DNA of 64,000 bases from VRUE01 sp035318745 (GTDB taxonomy: Bacteria; Actinomycetota; Thermoleophilia; Solirubrobacterales; 70-9). Positions 1 through 9,341 of the stretch are shown here, one piece after another; within the stretch, counting starts at the first letter, position 1; every line of letters starts with the position of its first letter. The stretch is from contig DATHEA010000027.1 of the NCBI GenBank assembly GCA_035318745.1, positions 1-64,000 of the forward strand, in the 5' to 3' direction. The notes under the pieces are model-generated. The model did not search any database. It was not told the origin of the DNA and worked only from the letters and a program-made list of their open reading frames with translations. The position numbers were made by a program, and so were the translations under genes.

Positions 1-2928
1 CTTCTTGCCGGGCAGGTGACCGCCCTCGCCGGGCTTGGCGCCCTGGCCGATCTTGATCTCGGCCAGGTAGGAGGAGTTGATCATCTCCGCCGAGACGCCG
101 AAGCGGCCCGAGGCGACCTGCTGGCCGCGCCACTTGCGGTAGTGCCCGTACATGTCGCGGATCTCGCCACCCTCGCCGTTGACGCAGAGGACGTTGATCG
201 ATTTCGCCGCCTCGGCGTAGGCGCGGAAGGCGGGCTCGGACTGCGAGCCGAAGCTCATCGAGGAGATCACCACCGGGTAGTCGTGGTGACCGACGCCGGC
301 GTCGACCACCGATGCGTCGGGAAGAGGCTCTCTATCTCCCTTGAGGCCCATGATGTGGCGCATCGAGATCGGGCTCTGCGCCTCCAGGTCGCGCACCTTC
401 TCGGAATATTCCTCGTAGGAGCCGGAGCCATTGGCCGTGGCGATCGCCGCCTTGTAGACCTTGGGGTAGAAGCGGAACGTCTTCGCCGGTTTGGCGCCCT
501 CGTCACCGCAGAGGATCCGCGCCCGCTCGTTGCTGCTCTCATCGAGGCCGTCGAAGCCGATGCCAGCCTTCTCGGAGGCCGCGAAGGCCTCGGTCTGGAA
601 GATCTCCGCAAGCTCGGGTCGCACGCCGATCGAGGAGAACTGGCGGGCGTAGCCGCGCACCTCGTGGATCCCGATCGTCGAGATGACTTTCTCCATCCCC
701 TTGGCGAGCGCGGCGCAGAGGTTGCCGATGTCCTTGCGGTAATCCTCGACGCAGATCACCTCGACCATCGTGTAGGGGCAGACGCCGTTGGCCCCGAGGC
801 CGAGGGCCAGCATCGTGTCGTGGACGTTGCGAAGCGCCGCCGAGCGCAGAACGATGCCGCAGCGCCGCCGCAGGTTCTCCTCGCCCGCCTCGACCCGGAA
901 CTGCTTCAGCGCCTGGTCGACCGCCGAGGTGGCGAGATGGGGATCGAGGTAGCGCCGCTCGGCGTCGTAGACGGTGCGGTCGGTCAGCACCAGCAGCTCG
1001 GCGCCGTCGCGGACCTTCTTCACCGCCTCCTGTTTGATCCGCGCGATCGCGCCGCGAGTCGTCTCCGACTCCAGCAGCGAGATGTCGACAGCGCCGGCGC
1101 GACCGCGGAACTCCTCCCAGAGGTCCTCGAGCAGGTAGGTCTGGTGCTCGCGGGCGATCTGGCGGTAGGTCTTGTCGGAGAGCGGCGCCAGGCCGTGATG
1201 GCCGCCGAGGATCACCGGGAAGGAGGTCTCCACCGTGCCCGAGTCCTCGCCGGCTGCGTCGATCGAGGGGCGGCGGCCGAAGACCGTGCGGGTCGAGAAG
1301 TGCTCCATCTCGCGCTCGCGGTCGATCGCCGGGTTGGTGACGACGGCAACCGTCTCCTTGAAGTAGTCGGCGAGGTTCTGGCGCTCCGGCGAGAGCGCCG
1401 CCAGCGGCCCGTCGTAGCCGAGCGACCCCACCGGCTCGGCCCCGTTGGAGGCCATCTGCTGGACCAGTTTGACGTCGTCGCGCTGCCAGCCGAAGCCGGC
1501 GAGGACGCGGTCGTCGACCTTGACCGGCTCTTCGGGGCCGGCACCGGAGTAACCGGGCACGTCGGTGCCCTCGAGCGGACCGCCGGTCTCCAGCGCGCGA
1601 TCATACGGTGCGACCTCCTCGACGCCGTTGCGAGCCAACCAGCGGTCGCGGACGATGCGCAGCATCTCGTCGTGGGAATACAGGGTCGAGCGCCTTGCCT
1701 CGCGGTCGATCGCGACCATCGCCTTCTCGCCGGGGGCGAGCGGCTTCGGCTCGGAGACCATCTCGCTGACCGCGACGACGCCCGGCTCAGAGCTGAAGAC
1801 GAAGTCCTCGCCGGTCTCGACCTGCCAGAGCGGGCGCAGGCCGAGCGCATCGGCGGAGAAGACGCACTCGTCGCTGTGGCGCGCGATCAGCGCCACCGGC
1901 CCCTGGGCGAAGGGACCCATCGCCTGGCGCAGGTACATGTAGAAGCGGTGCAGGTCCTCGGGCAGGGCGCGGATCTCGTTGACGATCGGCGGCACGACCA
2001 TCTCCATCGCCTCGGCGAGGCTGAGCCCGTCGCGGTTGACCAGGGTGGCGATCGTCTGGTTGAGGTCCTGGGAATCGGAGGAGCCGGGCTGGATCGGGAC
2101 GCCGAGCATGCGCGCCTCCTGGCGCAGCTGTTCGACCGTGTTGATCTCGCCGTTGTGGCCGAGGACCGAGAAGGGCTGCACCCGCTTGAACGACGGCCAG
2201 GTGTTGGTCGAGTAGCGGTTGTGGCCGAAGCAGCCGATCGTCTCGAAGCGCTCGTCGCGCAGGTCGGGGTAGTACTCGCCGAGGATGTTCGGGGCGCCCA
2301 TCACCTTGTAGACGCAGATCGTCGCCGAGATCGAGGGGATGTGGACGCCGAGCTCCTGCTCGAGCTCGATCAGCAGGTCGAAGAGGACACGGTCGCGGTT
2401 CGAGGCATCGGCGACGAGCCCGGCGATCTGCCAGAAGTGCGGCTCCTCCTCGCGCGCGGTCGGCCCGAGCGCGGGCGAATCGACGACGCCGATCCGCTCG
2501 GCGAGGATACGGAAGCCGCCCTGTCCGAGCAGCTCGCGGGCATCGTGCTGGACCCGCTCGAGGTCCTGCGAGCGTTCGACGAAGACGTGGGCGACGGCGA
2601 AGGCGTCGTCGAGGGTCAGCGAAGGGTCGTGACCGCCGGCGCGAACCTCCTCGGCCCAGATCTTGCGCGGGATGTCGAGCAGCAGGCCACAGCCATCCCC
2701 CTCGCCGTCGACGTTGCCGGCGCGGTGGAGCATCTTCTGCAGCGCCGGGATCGCGCGTTCGATCGGTTCGTGGCTCGGCGTCGCGTCTTTGCGCACCGAG
2801 GCATAGATCGCACAGGCGTCCTTGTCCTCAACGCTGGGCGGCGAGACGAGTGGCCGGTAGGCACGCTCTGGCGAGTAGCGGAGGGGGCCGCCCTCACCGT
2901 GAAGCTCACGGGACTGGGTATCCGACAT
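1..2928 (-). CDS. gltB: Glutamate synthase large subunit (3' part lies outside the window)
   Basis: Makes glutamate from glutamine and 2-oxoglutarate; the large subunit carries the glutaminase and FMN synthase domains. 976 codons are visible, running off the left edge inside the FMN domain. The class II amidotransferase domain is recognisable: Cys39 in KDACAIYASV would become the N-terminal nucleophile after removal of a 38-residue propeptide, followed by HRAGNVDGEGDGCG and GHNRYSTNTWPSF. The central domain and the start of the synthase domain follow (SSMSFGSQSEPAFRAYAEAA, NGEGGEIRDMYGHYRKW). The ATG at 2928 is preceded by a strong GGAGG about 6 nt upstream, and a TATAAT box lies 63 nt upstream. 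The long plus-strand open frame over this gene is an antisense shadow. Family identity is clear; whether a separate GltD is encoded cannot be seen here. Confidence 0.95.
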   Translation of the reverse strand, partial: MSDTQSRELHGEGGPLRYSPERAYRPLVSPPSVEDKDACAIYASVRKDATPSHEPIERAIPALQKMLHRAGNVDGEGDGCGLLLDIPRKIWAEEVRAGGHDPSLTLDDAFAVAHVFVERSQDLERVQHDARELLGQGGFRILAERIGVVDSPALGPTAREEEPHFWQIAGLVADASNRDRVLFDLLIELEQELGVHIPSISATICVYKVMGAPNILGEYYPDLRDERFETIGCFGHNRYSTNTWPSFKRVQPFSVLGHNGEINTVEQLRQEARMLGVPIQPGSSDSQDLNQTIATLVNRDGLSLAEAMEMVVPPIVNEIRALPEDLHRFYMYLRQAMGPFAQGPVALIARHSDECVFSADALGLRPLWQVETGEDFVFSSEPGVVAVSEMVSEPKPLAPGEKAMVAIDREARRSTLYSHDEMLRIVRDRWLARNGVEEVAPYDRALETGGPLEGTDVPGYSGAGPEEPVKVDDRVLAGFGWQRDDVKLVQQMASNGAEPVGSLGYDGPLAALSPERQNLADYFKETVAVVTNPAIDREREMEHFSTRTVFGRRPSIDAAGEDSGTVETSFPVILGGHHGLAPLSDKTYRQIAREHQTYLLEDLWEEFRGRAGAVDISLLESETTRGAIARIKQEAVKKVRDGAELLVLTDRTVYDAERRYLDPHLATSAVDQALKQFRVEAGEENLRRRCGIVLRSAALRNVHDTMLALGLGANGVCPYTMVEVICVEDYRKDIGNLCAALAKGMEKVISTIGIHEVRGYARQFSSIGVRPELAEIFQTEAFAASEKAGIGFDGLDESSNERARILCGDEGAKPAKTFRFYPKVYKAAIATANGSGSYEEYSEKVRDLEAQSPISMRHIMGLKGDREPLPDASVVDAGVGHHDYPVVISSMSFGSQSEPAFRAYAEAAKSINVLCVNGEGGEIRDMYGHYRKWRGQQVASGRFGVSAEMINSSYLAEIKIGQGAKPGEGGHLPGKK

Positions 2929-2990
2929 CTTGACCTCCCGGTTTCCGCGCCTTCTTCGAGCGGGCGCGCGACGGGTTGACGAGTTTCCGG

Positions 2991-2996
2991 ATTATA
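2991..2996 (-). promoter_or_regulatory. -10 box of the gltB promoter
   Basis: On the minus strand the sequence reads CCCTATAATCCGG, a perfect TATAAT, between the cupin stop and gltB. It would start transcription near 2984 and leave a leader of about 56 nt that contains the Shine-Dalgarno sequence. No convincing -35 is seen at 17 nt. Confidence 0.5.
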
Positions 2997-3016
2997 GGGC
3001 GGGCGAGGCCCAGCGC

Positions 3017-3388
3017 CTAGGCCCAGCTCATCGGCTCGTAGCCACCGCCGGGTTGAACGCCGATCAGGAGTGCAGTCACGGGCGCATCGGAGCGGTTGAG
3101 GATCGTGCGGCTGGCGGGCGGCTCGATCGAGACGAAGGTGCCGGCCGGGGCCGGGTGATCCTCGCCCTCCAAGCGCATCACCGCCTCACCCTCCAGCACG
3201 ACGTAGAGCTCGATCTGGCCGCTCTGAGCCTCGTCGTGCTCGGGGATCTCCCCACCGGGCGCGATCTCGACCAGGTTGAAGCCGAAGGCCGAGGTGCCGA
3301 GCGCTTTGCGCGCCAGCTTCCAGGTGCAGTCCCCCGACCCCTCCATCGCCTCGAACTCGTCGCGGTGCTTGATCGTGTAGCCGGCCAT
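3017..3388 (-). CDS. Small cupin-domain protein
   Basis: A 123-residue single-domain cupin. The conserved barrel pattern is visible as PGGEIPEHDEAQSGQIE, then YVVLEGEAVMRLEG, then PAPAGTFVSIEPPASR. Only one histidine of the usual HxH pair is present (PEHDE), so metal binding may be weak or altered. The ATG is preceded by AAGGAGGATCGAG, a strong Shine-Dalgarno sequence. It lies 18 nt downstream of the beta-propeller gene and upstream of gltB, all on the minus strand. Substrate and function cannot be inferred; small cupins of this sort include sugar isomerases, dioxygenases and ligand sensors. Confidence 0.8.
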   Translation of the reverse strand: MAGYTIKHRDEFEAMEGSGDCTWKLARKALGTSAFGFNLVEIAPGGEIPEHDEAQSGQIELYVVLEGEAVMRLEGEDHPAPAGTFVSIEPPASRTILNRSDAPVTALLIGVQPGGGYEPMSWA

Positions 3389-3406
3389 CTCGATCCTCCT
3401 TCGCGT

Positions 3407-4456
3407 TCAGCGGCTCCAGCCGGGTTCGAAGGCGTTCTTCGCCAGCACCTTCGGCTTGCCGCCACTGTAGGGAATGGTCGCAACGTTGTGGCCCGGGCCC
3501 GGTTCGAAGCCACCGCCGGCGCCGAGGACCAGCTTGCCGTCGGCGGAGAGCGCGGCGCCGGCGAAGCCCTGCTCGGTGGCTTCGACCAGGGGACGCTGGG
3601 TGCCCGTCTGCGGGTTGACCGTGACCGCGTAGCTCGTGTCCTGACCGCTGAACTGAGCCAGCAGGCGCTTGCCGTTGGCGGACCACTGCGTCGGGTACAG
3701 GCCTTGGAGGAGCTGCCCGACGCTCGTGTGGGTCAGCCGCTGCACCCGCTTCCCGGCTGGGTTCATCAGGTAAAGCTCGTTTTTGGGCCCGTAGCGCCGC
3801 TGCTTGGCGCCAAGCAGCTTGACGAAGACGATCTTGCCGGTCGGCCCCCAGAGCGGGTTGGTCGAGCGGTGATCTTGGGTGAGCCGAACGGGCGGTACGT
3901 AGCGGATCGACTCGCCAAGCGGGATTTCGAACCGGTAGACGTCGCTGCGGGGCGGATACGTTTCGCTTCCCGCCCTGGCGTAGACGAGCTGGCCGCCTTC
4001 GGGGTCGAAGCTGACGCCGCTGAAATATCCGCTCGCGACGGTCTGTACCGAGCCACTCGCGAGATCGATCAGGACGAGGTTCTTCGCGCCGACTTCCGGG
4101 CCGCGTATGGCGGCGATCGTGCTCGAGTCCGGCGACCAGGCGAAGTCGAAGGGTTCGCGCCAGTTGGCGAGCAAGCGGCGCGGCGACGCGCGGTCGGCGA
4201 CCGAAGCGACGACGAGTTCAGAGCTGAAGGAGCCGCCTTTGACCGGGCTGTAGGCGACCGATTCGCCGTCCGGCGAGATCCGCGGGTTCGTCCCAGCGGC
4301 GAACTGGTGCGCGTGGGAGCCGTTGTCGTTTGCAAGCCAGACGAGCGGCTTGAACGGATTGCGGACGAAGGTCAGAGTGGCGTGCGCGAGAGACGGAACC
4401 GCCGCGAGGACGATCAGCAGCGCAACGGCGGGGACCCATCTCAGTCTGCGAAGCAC
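3407..4456 (-). CDS. Secreted PD40/TolB-like beta-propeller protein
   Basis: A 349-residue protein with an N-terminal export signal (VLRRLRWVPAVALLIVLAA, ending near PSLAHA) and then repeated WD40-like PD40 blades such as NPRISPDGESVAYSP, FDFAWSPDSSTIAAI and GVSFDPEGGQLVYAR. Such blades form a propeller used for binding rather than catalysis; an extracytoplasmic location is expected. I chose the GTG at 4456 because the signal peptide starts there; the open frame runs further upstream but is low-quality sequence overlapping the preceding membrane-protein gene by frame. It is the last gene of the lysA-hom-thrC-thrB run, although nothing ties it to threonine synthesis. The partner it binds is unknown. 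Confidence 0.75.
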   Translation of the reverse strand: MLRRLRWVPAVALLIVLAAVPSLAHATLTFVRNPFKPLVWLANDNGSHAHQFAAGTNPRISPDGESVAYSPVKGGSFSSELVVASVADRASPRRLLANWREPFDFAWSPDSSTIAAIRGPEVGAKNLVLIDLASGSVQTVASGYFSGVSFDPEGGQLVYARAGSETYPPRSDVYRFEIPLGESIRYVPPVRLTQDHRSTNPLWGPTGKIVFVKLLGAKQRRYGPKNELYLMNPAGKRVQRLTHTSVGQLLQGLYPTQWSANGKRLLAQFSGQDTSYAVTVNPQTGTQRPLVEATEQGFAGAALSADGKLVLGAGGGFEPGPGHNVATIPYSGGKPKVLAKNAFEPGWSR

Positions 4457-4493
4457 GCGACGATGGTAATGGCGAGTGCGGCGAATAGCTGGA

Positions 4494-4859
4494 CTAAGGC
4501 CCGACGACGGCTGCGGCGACGAGGCCGCCGCTGACGCCGAGGAACGAGACGACCGCCAGCACGCGGTACCAGGGTCGTTTCTCGACCTCCGGATCGAAGG
4601 CGAGCGGGACGAAGAGGAAAGGGTTGACCAGCGTGCCGAAGACGAGCGCGACGGCAACCGCGGTCGGCAGGTCGGGGACGGCAAGGCCGACGCCGATCAG
4701 GATCAGGCCCATCATCACGTAGTCGAGGTGCACCTGGCGGATCCGCTGCGGGGCGACGATCCCGATCCGCTGCAGCCACTCGCGCTTCTCCTCGCGGACA
4801 ACCATCGCCCATCCGAGCAGGCCGCCGAGCGCCAGCTCGATCAGGCCGATCTGGACCAT
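4494..4859 (-). CDS. Small four-helix membrane protein, HabA-like
   Basis: A 121-residue integral membrane protein with about four hydrophobic helices (MVQIGLIELALGGLLGWAMV, YVMMGLILIGVGLAVP, ALVFGTLVNPFLFVPLAF, VLAVVSFLGVSGGLVAAAVV). The arrangement and the QVHLDYVMMG segment resemble the hydroxylaminobenzene mutase / styrene-oxide isomerase group, but I recognise this only weakly and would not assign a reaction. Start is ATG 4859, with GTG 4868 as an alternative three codons upstream; both lie just after the thrB stop, so it is probably co-transcribed with thrB. Confidence 0.65.
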   Translation of the reverse strand: MVQIGLIELALGGLLGWAMVVREEKREWLQRIGIVAPQRIRQVHLDYVMMGLILIGVGLAVPDLPTAVAVALVFGTLVNPFLFVPLAFDPEVEKRPWYRVLAVVSFLGVSGGLVAAAVVGP

Positions 4860-4872
4860 CCAGGTCACCCGA

Positions 4873-5754
4873 TCAGAGCTCGGGGACGTCGGCGCCCTGG
4901 TCGGTGAAGGGGATGCGCTGGATCTCGGCCCAGTCCCCGCAGCGGCGCTCCAATTCCTCGCTGACCTTGCCGGCTTCGTCCCAGGTGGTCCAGACGAGGA
5001 CGGTGGGCCCGGCGCCCGAGATGGTCGCGCCGAGGGCACCGATCTCGCGGGCGCCTTCGACCAACTCCATCGAGCGGGGATAGAGGCCCCGGCGGCGGCC
5101 CTGGTGGATGTTGTCCTTGAGGCTGGCGGCGATCAGGCTGAGGTCGCCCCGGTAAAGCCCCAGAGTCAGGCGGGCGGCGGAGAAGATGTTGCCGAGCGCG
5201 TCGCCGAGCGGGATTTCCTCCGGGATCGCCTCGCGCGCCTGCTCGGTCGGAACGTCCTCCTCGCGGGGGATGACGAGGATGCCCTCGAGCCCGTCCGGCG
5301 GCGGGAAGCGCGAGGCATCCGGTGGCCCGTCGCCGGGGTCGCAGATGACGAAGCCACCGAAGATCGCCGCGGCGACGTTGTCGGGGTGGCCCTCCAACTC
5401 TGTTCCTCGCGCCAGCAGCTCCTCCTCGGAGAGGGCCAGCTCGTAGAGGTGGTCGGCGGCGACGAGGCCGGCGACGATCGCGGCCGCGCTGGAGCCGAGC
5501 CCGCGGCCAAGCGGGATGGTCTGCTTGAGGCGGAAGGCAATTCCGTCGGCGGAGTGCAGGGTCTCGAATGCCCTGACGATCAGGTTGTCGCGCCCGGTCG
5601 AGACGTCGAGCCCGGCTGGATCGAAGGAGAACTCAGCGGTCTCCTCGACTTCCAGCTCGAGGAAGAGGTCGAGTGCGGCTGCCATCACGTCGTAGCCCGG
5701 TCCGAGGTTGGCCGAGGAGGCGGGCACACGGACCAACCGGCGACGGGCGGTCAA
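4873..5754 (-). CDS. thrB: Homoserine kinase
   Basis: Phosphorylates homoserine with ATP, the step before threonine synthase. This is a GHMP kinase: the N-terminal VPASSANLGPGYD and the ATP-binding glycine-rich loop PLGRGLGSSAAA (residues 81-92) are intact, as is the late GATISGAGPTVLVW motif. Length of 293 residues is normal. The start is a TTG whose last two bases belong to the thrC stop (TTGA overlap), implying translational coupling. Gene order lysA-hom-thrC-thrB places it in a dedicated aspartate-family operon. Confidence 0.95.
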   Translation of the reverse strand: MTARRRLVRVPASSANLGPGYDVMAAALDLFLELEVEETAEFSFDPAGLDVSTGRDNLIVRAFETLHSADGIAFRLKQTIPLGRGLGSSAAAIVAGLVAADHLYELALSEEELLARGTELEGHPDNVAAAIFGGFVICDPGDGPPDASRFPPPDGLEGILVIPREEDVPTEQAREAIPEEIPLGDALGNIFSAARLTLGLYRGDLSLIAASLKDNIHQGRRRGLYPRSMELVEGAREIGALGATISGAGPTVLVWTTWDEAGKVSEELERRCGDWAEIQRIPFTDQGADVPEL

Positions 5755-6788
5755 TCGAACACCGCCCGCTCGACCGCGCTCAGATCGTTCTCACAGTTGA
5801 TCACCGCTGGGGCTTTGGAGAGCGCCGTATCGGGATCCTTGAGGCCGTGCCCGGTGAGAACGCAGACGACCGACTCCGGCGCTGCCGCCCCGTCGAGGAC
5901 CGGCAGGCCGTGGGCGAGCAGGCCGGCGACCGAGGCGGCCGAGGCGGGCTCGCAGAAGACGCCCTCGCTCGTCGCCAACCAGCGGTAGGCAGCAAGGATC
6001 TGCTCGTCGGAGACCGCCGCCACCCGCCCGCGCGAGGCGGTGAAAGCGGCCATCGCCTCCTCCCAGCGCGCCGGGTTGCCGATCCTGATCGCCGAGGCGA
6101 CCGTCTCCGGCTTGGCGACAGGAGCGCCGTCGACGAGCGGCGCGGCACCCTCGGCCTGGAAGCCGTAGACGATCGGAGCGACGCCGAGCTCTTCGAAGCC
6201 GCGCCAGTAGGCGGTCACGTTGCCGGCGTTGCCGACCGGGATCGCGAGCGCGCCGGGCGCCTCGCCAAGCTCCTCGACGACCTCGAACGCCGCCGTCTTC
6301 TGACCCTCGATCCGGAAGGGGTTGACCGAGTTGACCAGCTCGATCGGGTGCTTGTCGGCCAGCTTACGGACGATCTGCAGCGCCTCGTCGAAGTTCCCCT
6401 GCAGGGCGACTACCCGGGCGCCGTGCATCAGGGCCTGCGCCAGCTTGCCGATCGCGATCTTGCCCTCCGGCACGATCACCGCCCCACGCATGCCCGCCCG
6501 AGCCGCGTAAGCCGCGGCGCTTGCCGCGGTGTTCCCGGTCGAAGCGCAGATCACAGCCTCCGCCCCCCTCCCCTTGGCCCGCGATACAGCCACCGTCATC
6601 CCCCGGTCCTTGAACGACCCCGTCGGGTTGGCCCCCTCGAACTTGAGGTAGGCACGAACCTCGAGCCGCTCCGAGAGGCGCGGCGCCTCGATCAGCGGAG
6701 TCGATCCCTCGTTGAGGGAGACGATCGGATCTCCGTCCTCCAGCGGCAGGTGCTCCCTGTATCTCTCGATCAGGGGCACAGGGGTCAA
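5751..6788 (-). CDS. thrC: Threonine synthase
   Basis: PLP enzyme converting O-phosphohomoserine to threonine. The PLP lysine is Lys60 in the NPTGSFKDRG motif, followed by ICASTGNTAASAAAYAARAG and the phosphate-binding loop PVGNAGN. At 345 residues it is the short, actinobacterial/plant-like type without the N-terminal extension. Its TTG start overlaps the hom stop (TTGA), and its own stop overlaps the thrB start the same way; a GTG at codon 4 is an alternative. Both overlaps indicate coupled translation of hom, thrC and thrB. Confidence 0.95.
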   Translation of the reverse strand: MTPVPLIERYREHLPLEDGDPIVSLNEGSTPLIEAPRLSERLEVRAYLKFEGANPTGSFKDRGMTVAVSRAKGRGAEAVICASTGNTAASAAAYAARAGMRGAVIVPEGKIAIGKLAQALMHGARVVALQGNFDEALQIVRKLADKHPIELVNSVNPFRIEGQKTAAFEVVEELGEAPGALAIPVGNAGNVTAYWRGFEELGVAPIVYGFQAEGAAPLVDGAPVAKPETVASAIRIGNPARWEEAMAAFTASRGRVAAVSDEQILAAYRWLATSEGVFCEPASAASVAGLLAHGLPVLDGAAAPESVVCVLTGHGLKDPDTALSKAPAVINCENDLSAVERAVFD

Positions 6789-8008
6789 ACGAACTCCTCC
6801 TCAATCACGCGGATGAACCGCGGCTCCGACCGGATGTCGGCGAGCCTGCCGATCTCCTCGACCGCCGCCGCAAAGCGCGACTCCAGGCACTCGTGGACGA
6901 CCATCACCAGGCGCGCATCGTCGCCGATACCGCGCTGCACGACGCTCTTCACCGAGATCTCGTTCTCGCCCAGCACCTGGGCGATCCGGGCAAGCACACC
7001 CGGCTCGTCGGCGACCTCGAGGTGCAGGTAGAAGGAAGAGGTGACGTCGGCGACCAGGGGCAGCTGCTCGCGCACCTCGTGCACCGGGGCGTCGCCGGAG
7101 AGGATCGAGACGACGTCGCCGAGGACCGCCGAGGCGGTCTCGACGCCGCCGGCGCCGGGGCCCGACATCGTCACCTCGGTAATTGCCGGCGCCTCGACCA
7201 TGACCGCGTTGAAGGGGCCGCCGACGGGAGCCAGCGGGTGGCCGCCGTAGAGAAAGCAGGGGAAGACGCGCACGCTGATCCCGCCGTCGCGGCGCTCGGC
7301 GACGCCGAGCAGCTTCAGCGAGAGGTCGAGCTCCTTGGCATAGGCGAGGTCGTCGGGCTGGATCGCCTCGATTCCCTCGTAGGCGACCTGATCGAGGGTG
7401 ACCGCGGTGTGGAAGGCCAGCCGGGCGAGGATCGCCATCTTCGCCGCGGCGTCGGCGCCGTTGACGTCGGCGCTCGGGTCTGCCTCGGCGTAGCCCAGCT
7501 CCTGCGCCCGCGCCAGCACCTGCTCGTAAGCGGCGCCGCTGGCGGCCATCTCGCTGAGGATGAAGTTGGTCGTCCCGTTGACGATCCCGAACACCTTGTC
7601 GATCTCGGTGACGCCGAAGCTCTCCTGGATCGTGCGCACGATCGGGATCACGCCGGCGACGGCGGCCTCGAAGCGAAGCTGCACTCCCGCCTCGCGGGCG
7701 ACGCCGAAAAGCTCCTCGCCGTGCTGGGCGAGCAGCTGCTTGTTGGCGGTGACGACCGGCCGGCCCGCCCGCAGCGCGTCGAGCACGTAGGTGCGCGCCG
7801 GGTCGGTGCCCCCGATCAGCTCGACGATAAGGTCGGAACGCTCGACGATCTCGCCGAAATCGCCTGCGCCGCGAGTCAGCGTGCCGGCCAGCTCCGGGCG
7901 CCGCCCGGTGGCCGCCTCGACCGCGTCGGCGCGTTCGGCGAGCAAGCCGGCAAACGCCGCGCCGACGGTGCCATGGCCGAGCAGGCCAATGCGGACGGGT
8001 TCAGACAT
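6785..8008 (-). CDS. hom: Homoserine dehydrogenase
   Basis: Reduces aspartate semialdehyde to homoserine, the branch point towards threonine and methionine. The NAD(P)-binding Rossmann loop GLLGHGTVG is at residues 8-16; the catalytic domain shows VTANKQLLAQHG and GIVNGTTNFIL, and a C-terminal ACT domain (about residues 330-407, from FYLHLEVADEPGVLARIAQ) suggests feedback control by threonine. Length of 407 residues is shorter than the typical 430 but has all domains. The ATG overlaps the end of lysA by 8 nt, so the gene belongs to that operon. Confidence 0.95.
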   Translation of the reverse strand: MSEPVRIGLLGHGTVGAAFAGLLAERADAVEAATGRRPELAGTLTRGAGDFGEIVERSDLIVELIGGTDPARTYVLDALRAGRPVVTANKQLLAQHGEELFGVAREAGVQLRFEAAVAGVIPIVRTIQESFGVTEIDKVFGIVNGTTNFILSEMAASGAAYEQVLARAQELGYAEADPSADVNGADAAAKMAILARLAFHTAVTLDQVAYEGIEAIQPDDLAYAKELDLSLKLLGVAERRDGGISVRVFPCFLYGGHPLAPVGGPFNAVMVEAPAITEVTMSGPGAGGVETASAVLGDVVSILSGDAPVHEVREQLPLVADVTSSFYLHLEVADEPGVLARIAQVLGENEISVKSVVQRGIGDDARLVMVVHECLESRFAAAVEEIGRLADIRSEPRFIRVIEEEFV

Positions 8009-9305
8009 CGCGTGAGGTCAGATCCTCGTAGGACTCGCGCCGCACCACAACCCGCGCCCCTCCGGCGTGGCAGAAGACCACAGGCGGGCGGGTGACACCG
8101 TTGTAGTTGCTGGCCATCGCGTGTCCGTAGGCACCGGTCGCCGGGGTGACGAGGACATCGCCCACGGCGGGGGCGGCGAGCATCGCGTCGCGCACCAGCA
8201 CGTCGCCCGACTCGCAGTGCATGCCGGCGATCGTCGCCTCCGTGTCCGGGATGGCCCCGGCGCGATCGGCGATCAGGGCCTCATAACGGGATCCGTAGAG
8301 CATCGGCCGCATGTTGTCCGACATGCCCCCGTCGACCGCCACGTAGGTGCGGATGCCGGGGATCTCCTTGATGGTGCCGACTCGATAGGCAGTGACGCCG
8401 GCATTGCCGACCAGCGAGCGGCCCGGCTCGATCAGGATCCGTACCCCCTCGCCGAAGACTTCGGCGATGCCGCTCACCTTGACCTCGACATAGGAGTCGA
8501 TCGAGGGCGGCTCATCCGCGGCGGCGTAGGCGATCCCCAGCCCACCGCCGACGTTGACGAGACGGCACCAATCCCCCGCCAGCTCGCCGATCGCCCGGAT
8601 CGCCAGCGTGTAGGACTCCAGCTCGAAGATCTGCGAGCCGATGTGCGCGTGCAGCCCGACCAGGTTGAGCACGTCGGAGGCGAGCACCCGCTCGATCGCC
8701 CGCGCCGCCAGCCCATCCTCGAGGCCGAAGCCGAACTTCGAGTCGAGCTGCCCGGTCTGGATGTAGTCGTGAGTGGAGGGCTTGATCCCCGGGGTAACCC
8801 GGATCAGGACGTCCTGCGATTCGTCGAGCAGCCGCTCGCAGCGCTCGATCTCATCGAAGGAATCGAGGATCAGGTGACCGACGCCGGACCTGGCGGCGAA
8901 GAGGATCTCCTCGTCGCTCTTGTTGTTGCCGTGCATGTGGATCCGCGCCGGGTCGAAGCCGGCACGCAGGGCCATGTGCAGCTCGCCGCCCGAGGCGACG
9001 TCGACCGACAGCCCCTCCTCGGCGAAGAGCCGGTAGGCGGCGGTGCAGGGGAACGCCTTGCTGGCGAAGAGAACTTCGAAGTCGCTGCCACGCCGCTCGA
9101 ACGCGTCGCGATACGCCCGCGCCCGGGCTCGCATCTCGTCTTCCGCGTAGATGTAGGCAGGGGTGCCGAGCTCGGCGGCGAGCTCGACTACGTCACAGCC
9201 GGCAACCTCGAGATGGCCGCGCTCGTTCACGCGGCTGCCGGCCGGGTAAACCGGCGATCCGGCGATCGGGTCGGCGACCGCGCCTGCCTGTCCGCGCTCG
9301 GGCAT
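8001..9305 (-). CDS. lysA: Diaminopimelate decarboxylase
   Basis: Final step of lysine synthesis: decarboxylation of meso-diaminopimelate. It is a group IV PLP decarboxylase: Lys83 in LFASKAFPC binds PLP, HIGSQI and the GGGLG loop contact phosphate, and Cys364 in HCESGD completes the neighbouring active site. Length 434 is normal. It is the first gene of the operon with hom, thrC and thrB, so lysine and threonine synthesis share one transcript. The ATG at 9305 lies 8 nt after a CACAAT -10-like box and lacks a Shine-Dalgarno sequence, consistent with a near-leaderless mRNA. Confidence 0.95.
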   Translation of the reverse strand: MPERGQAGAVADPIAGSPVYPAGSRVNERGHLEVAGCDVVELAAELGTPAYIYAEDEMRARARAYRDAFERRGSDFEVLFASKAFPCTAAYRLFAEEGLSVDVASGGELHMALRAGFDPARIHMHGNNKSDEEILFAARSGVGHLILDSFDEIERCERLLDESQDVLIRVTPGIKPSTHDYIQTGQLDSKFGFGLEDGLAARAIERVLASDVLNLVGLHAHIGSQIFELESYTLAIRAIGELAGDWCRLVNVGGGLGIAYAAADEPPSIDSYVEVKVSGIAEVFGEGVRILIEPGRSLVGNAGVTAYRVGTIKEIPGIRTYVAVDGGMSDNMRPMLYGSRYEALIADRAGAIPDTEATIAGMHCESGDVLVRDAMLAAPAVGDVLVTPATGAYGHAMASNYNGVTRPPVVFCHAGGARVVVRRESYEDLTSRDV

Positions 9306-9341
9306 GGGACGGCATTGTGACGGTAAAGACGGGAAGCCTGG

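Noticed and set aside
16..2979. 987-residue plus-strand open frame
   Set aside because: It is antisense to gltB, has the composition of a GC-rich shadow frame and no recognisable domain.
2929..3016. Glutamine or other riboswitch before gltB
   Set aside because: The ~56-nt leader is too short and shows no conserved aptamer elements.
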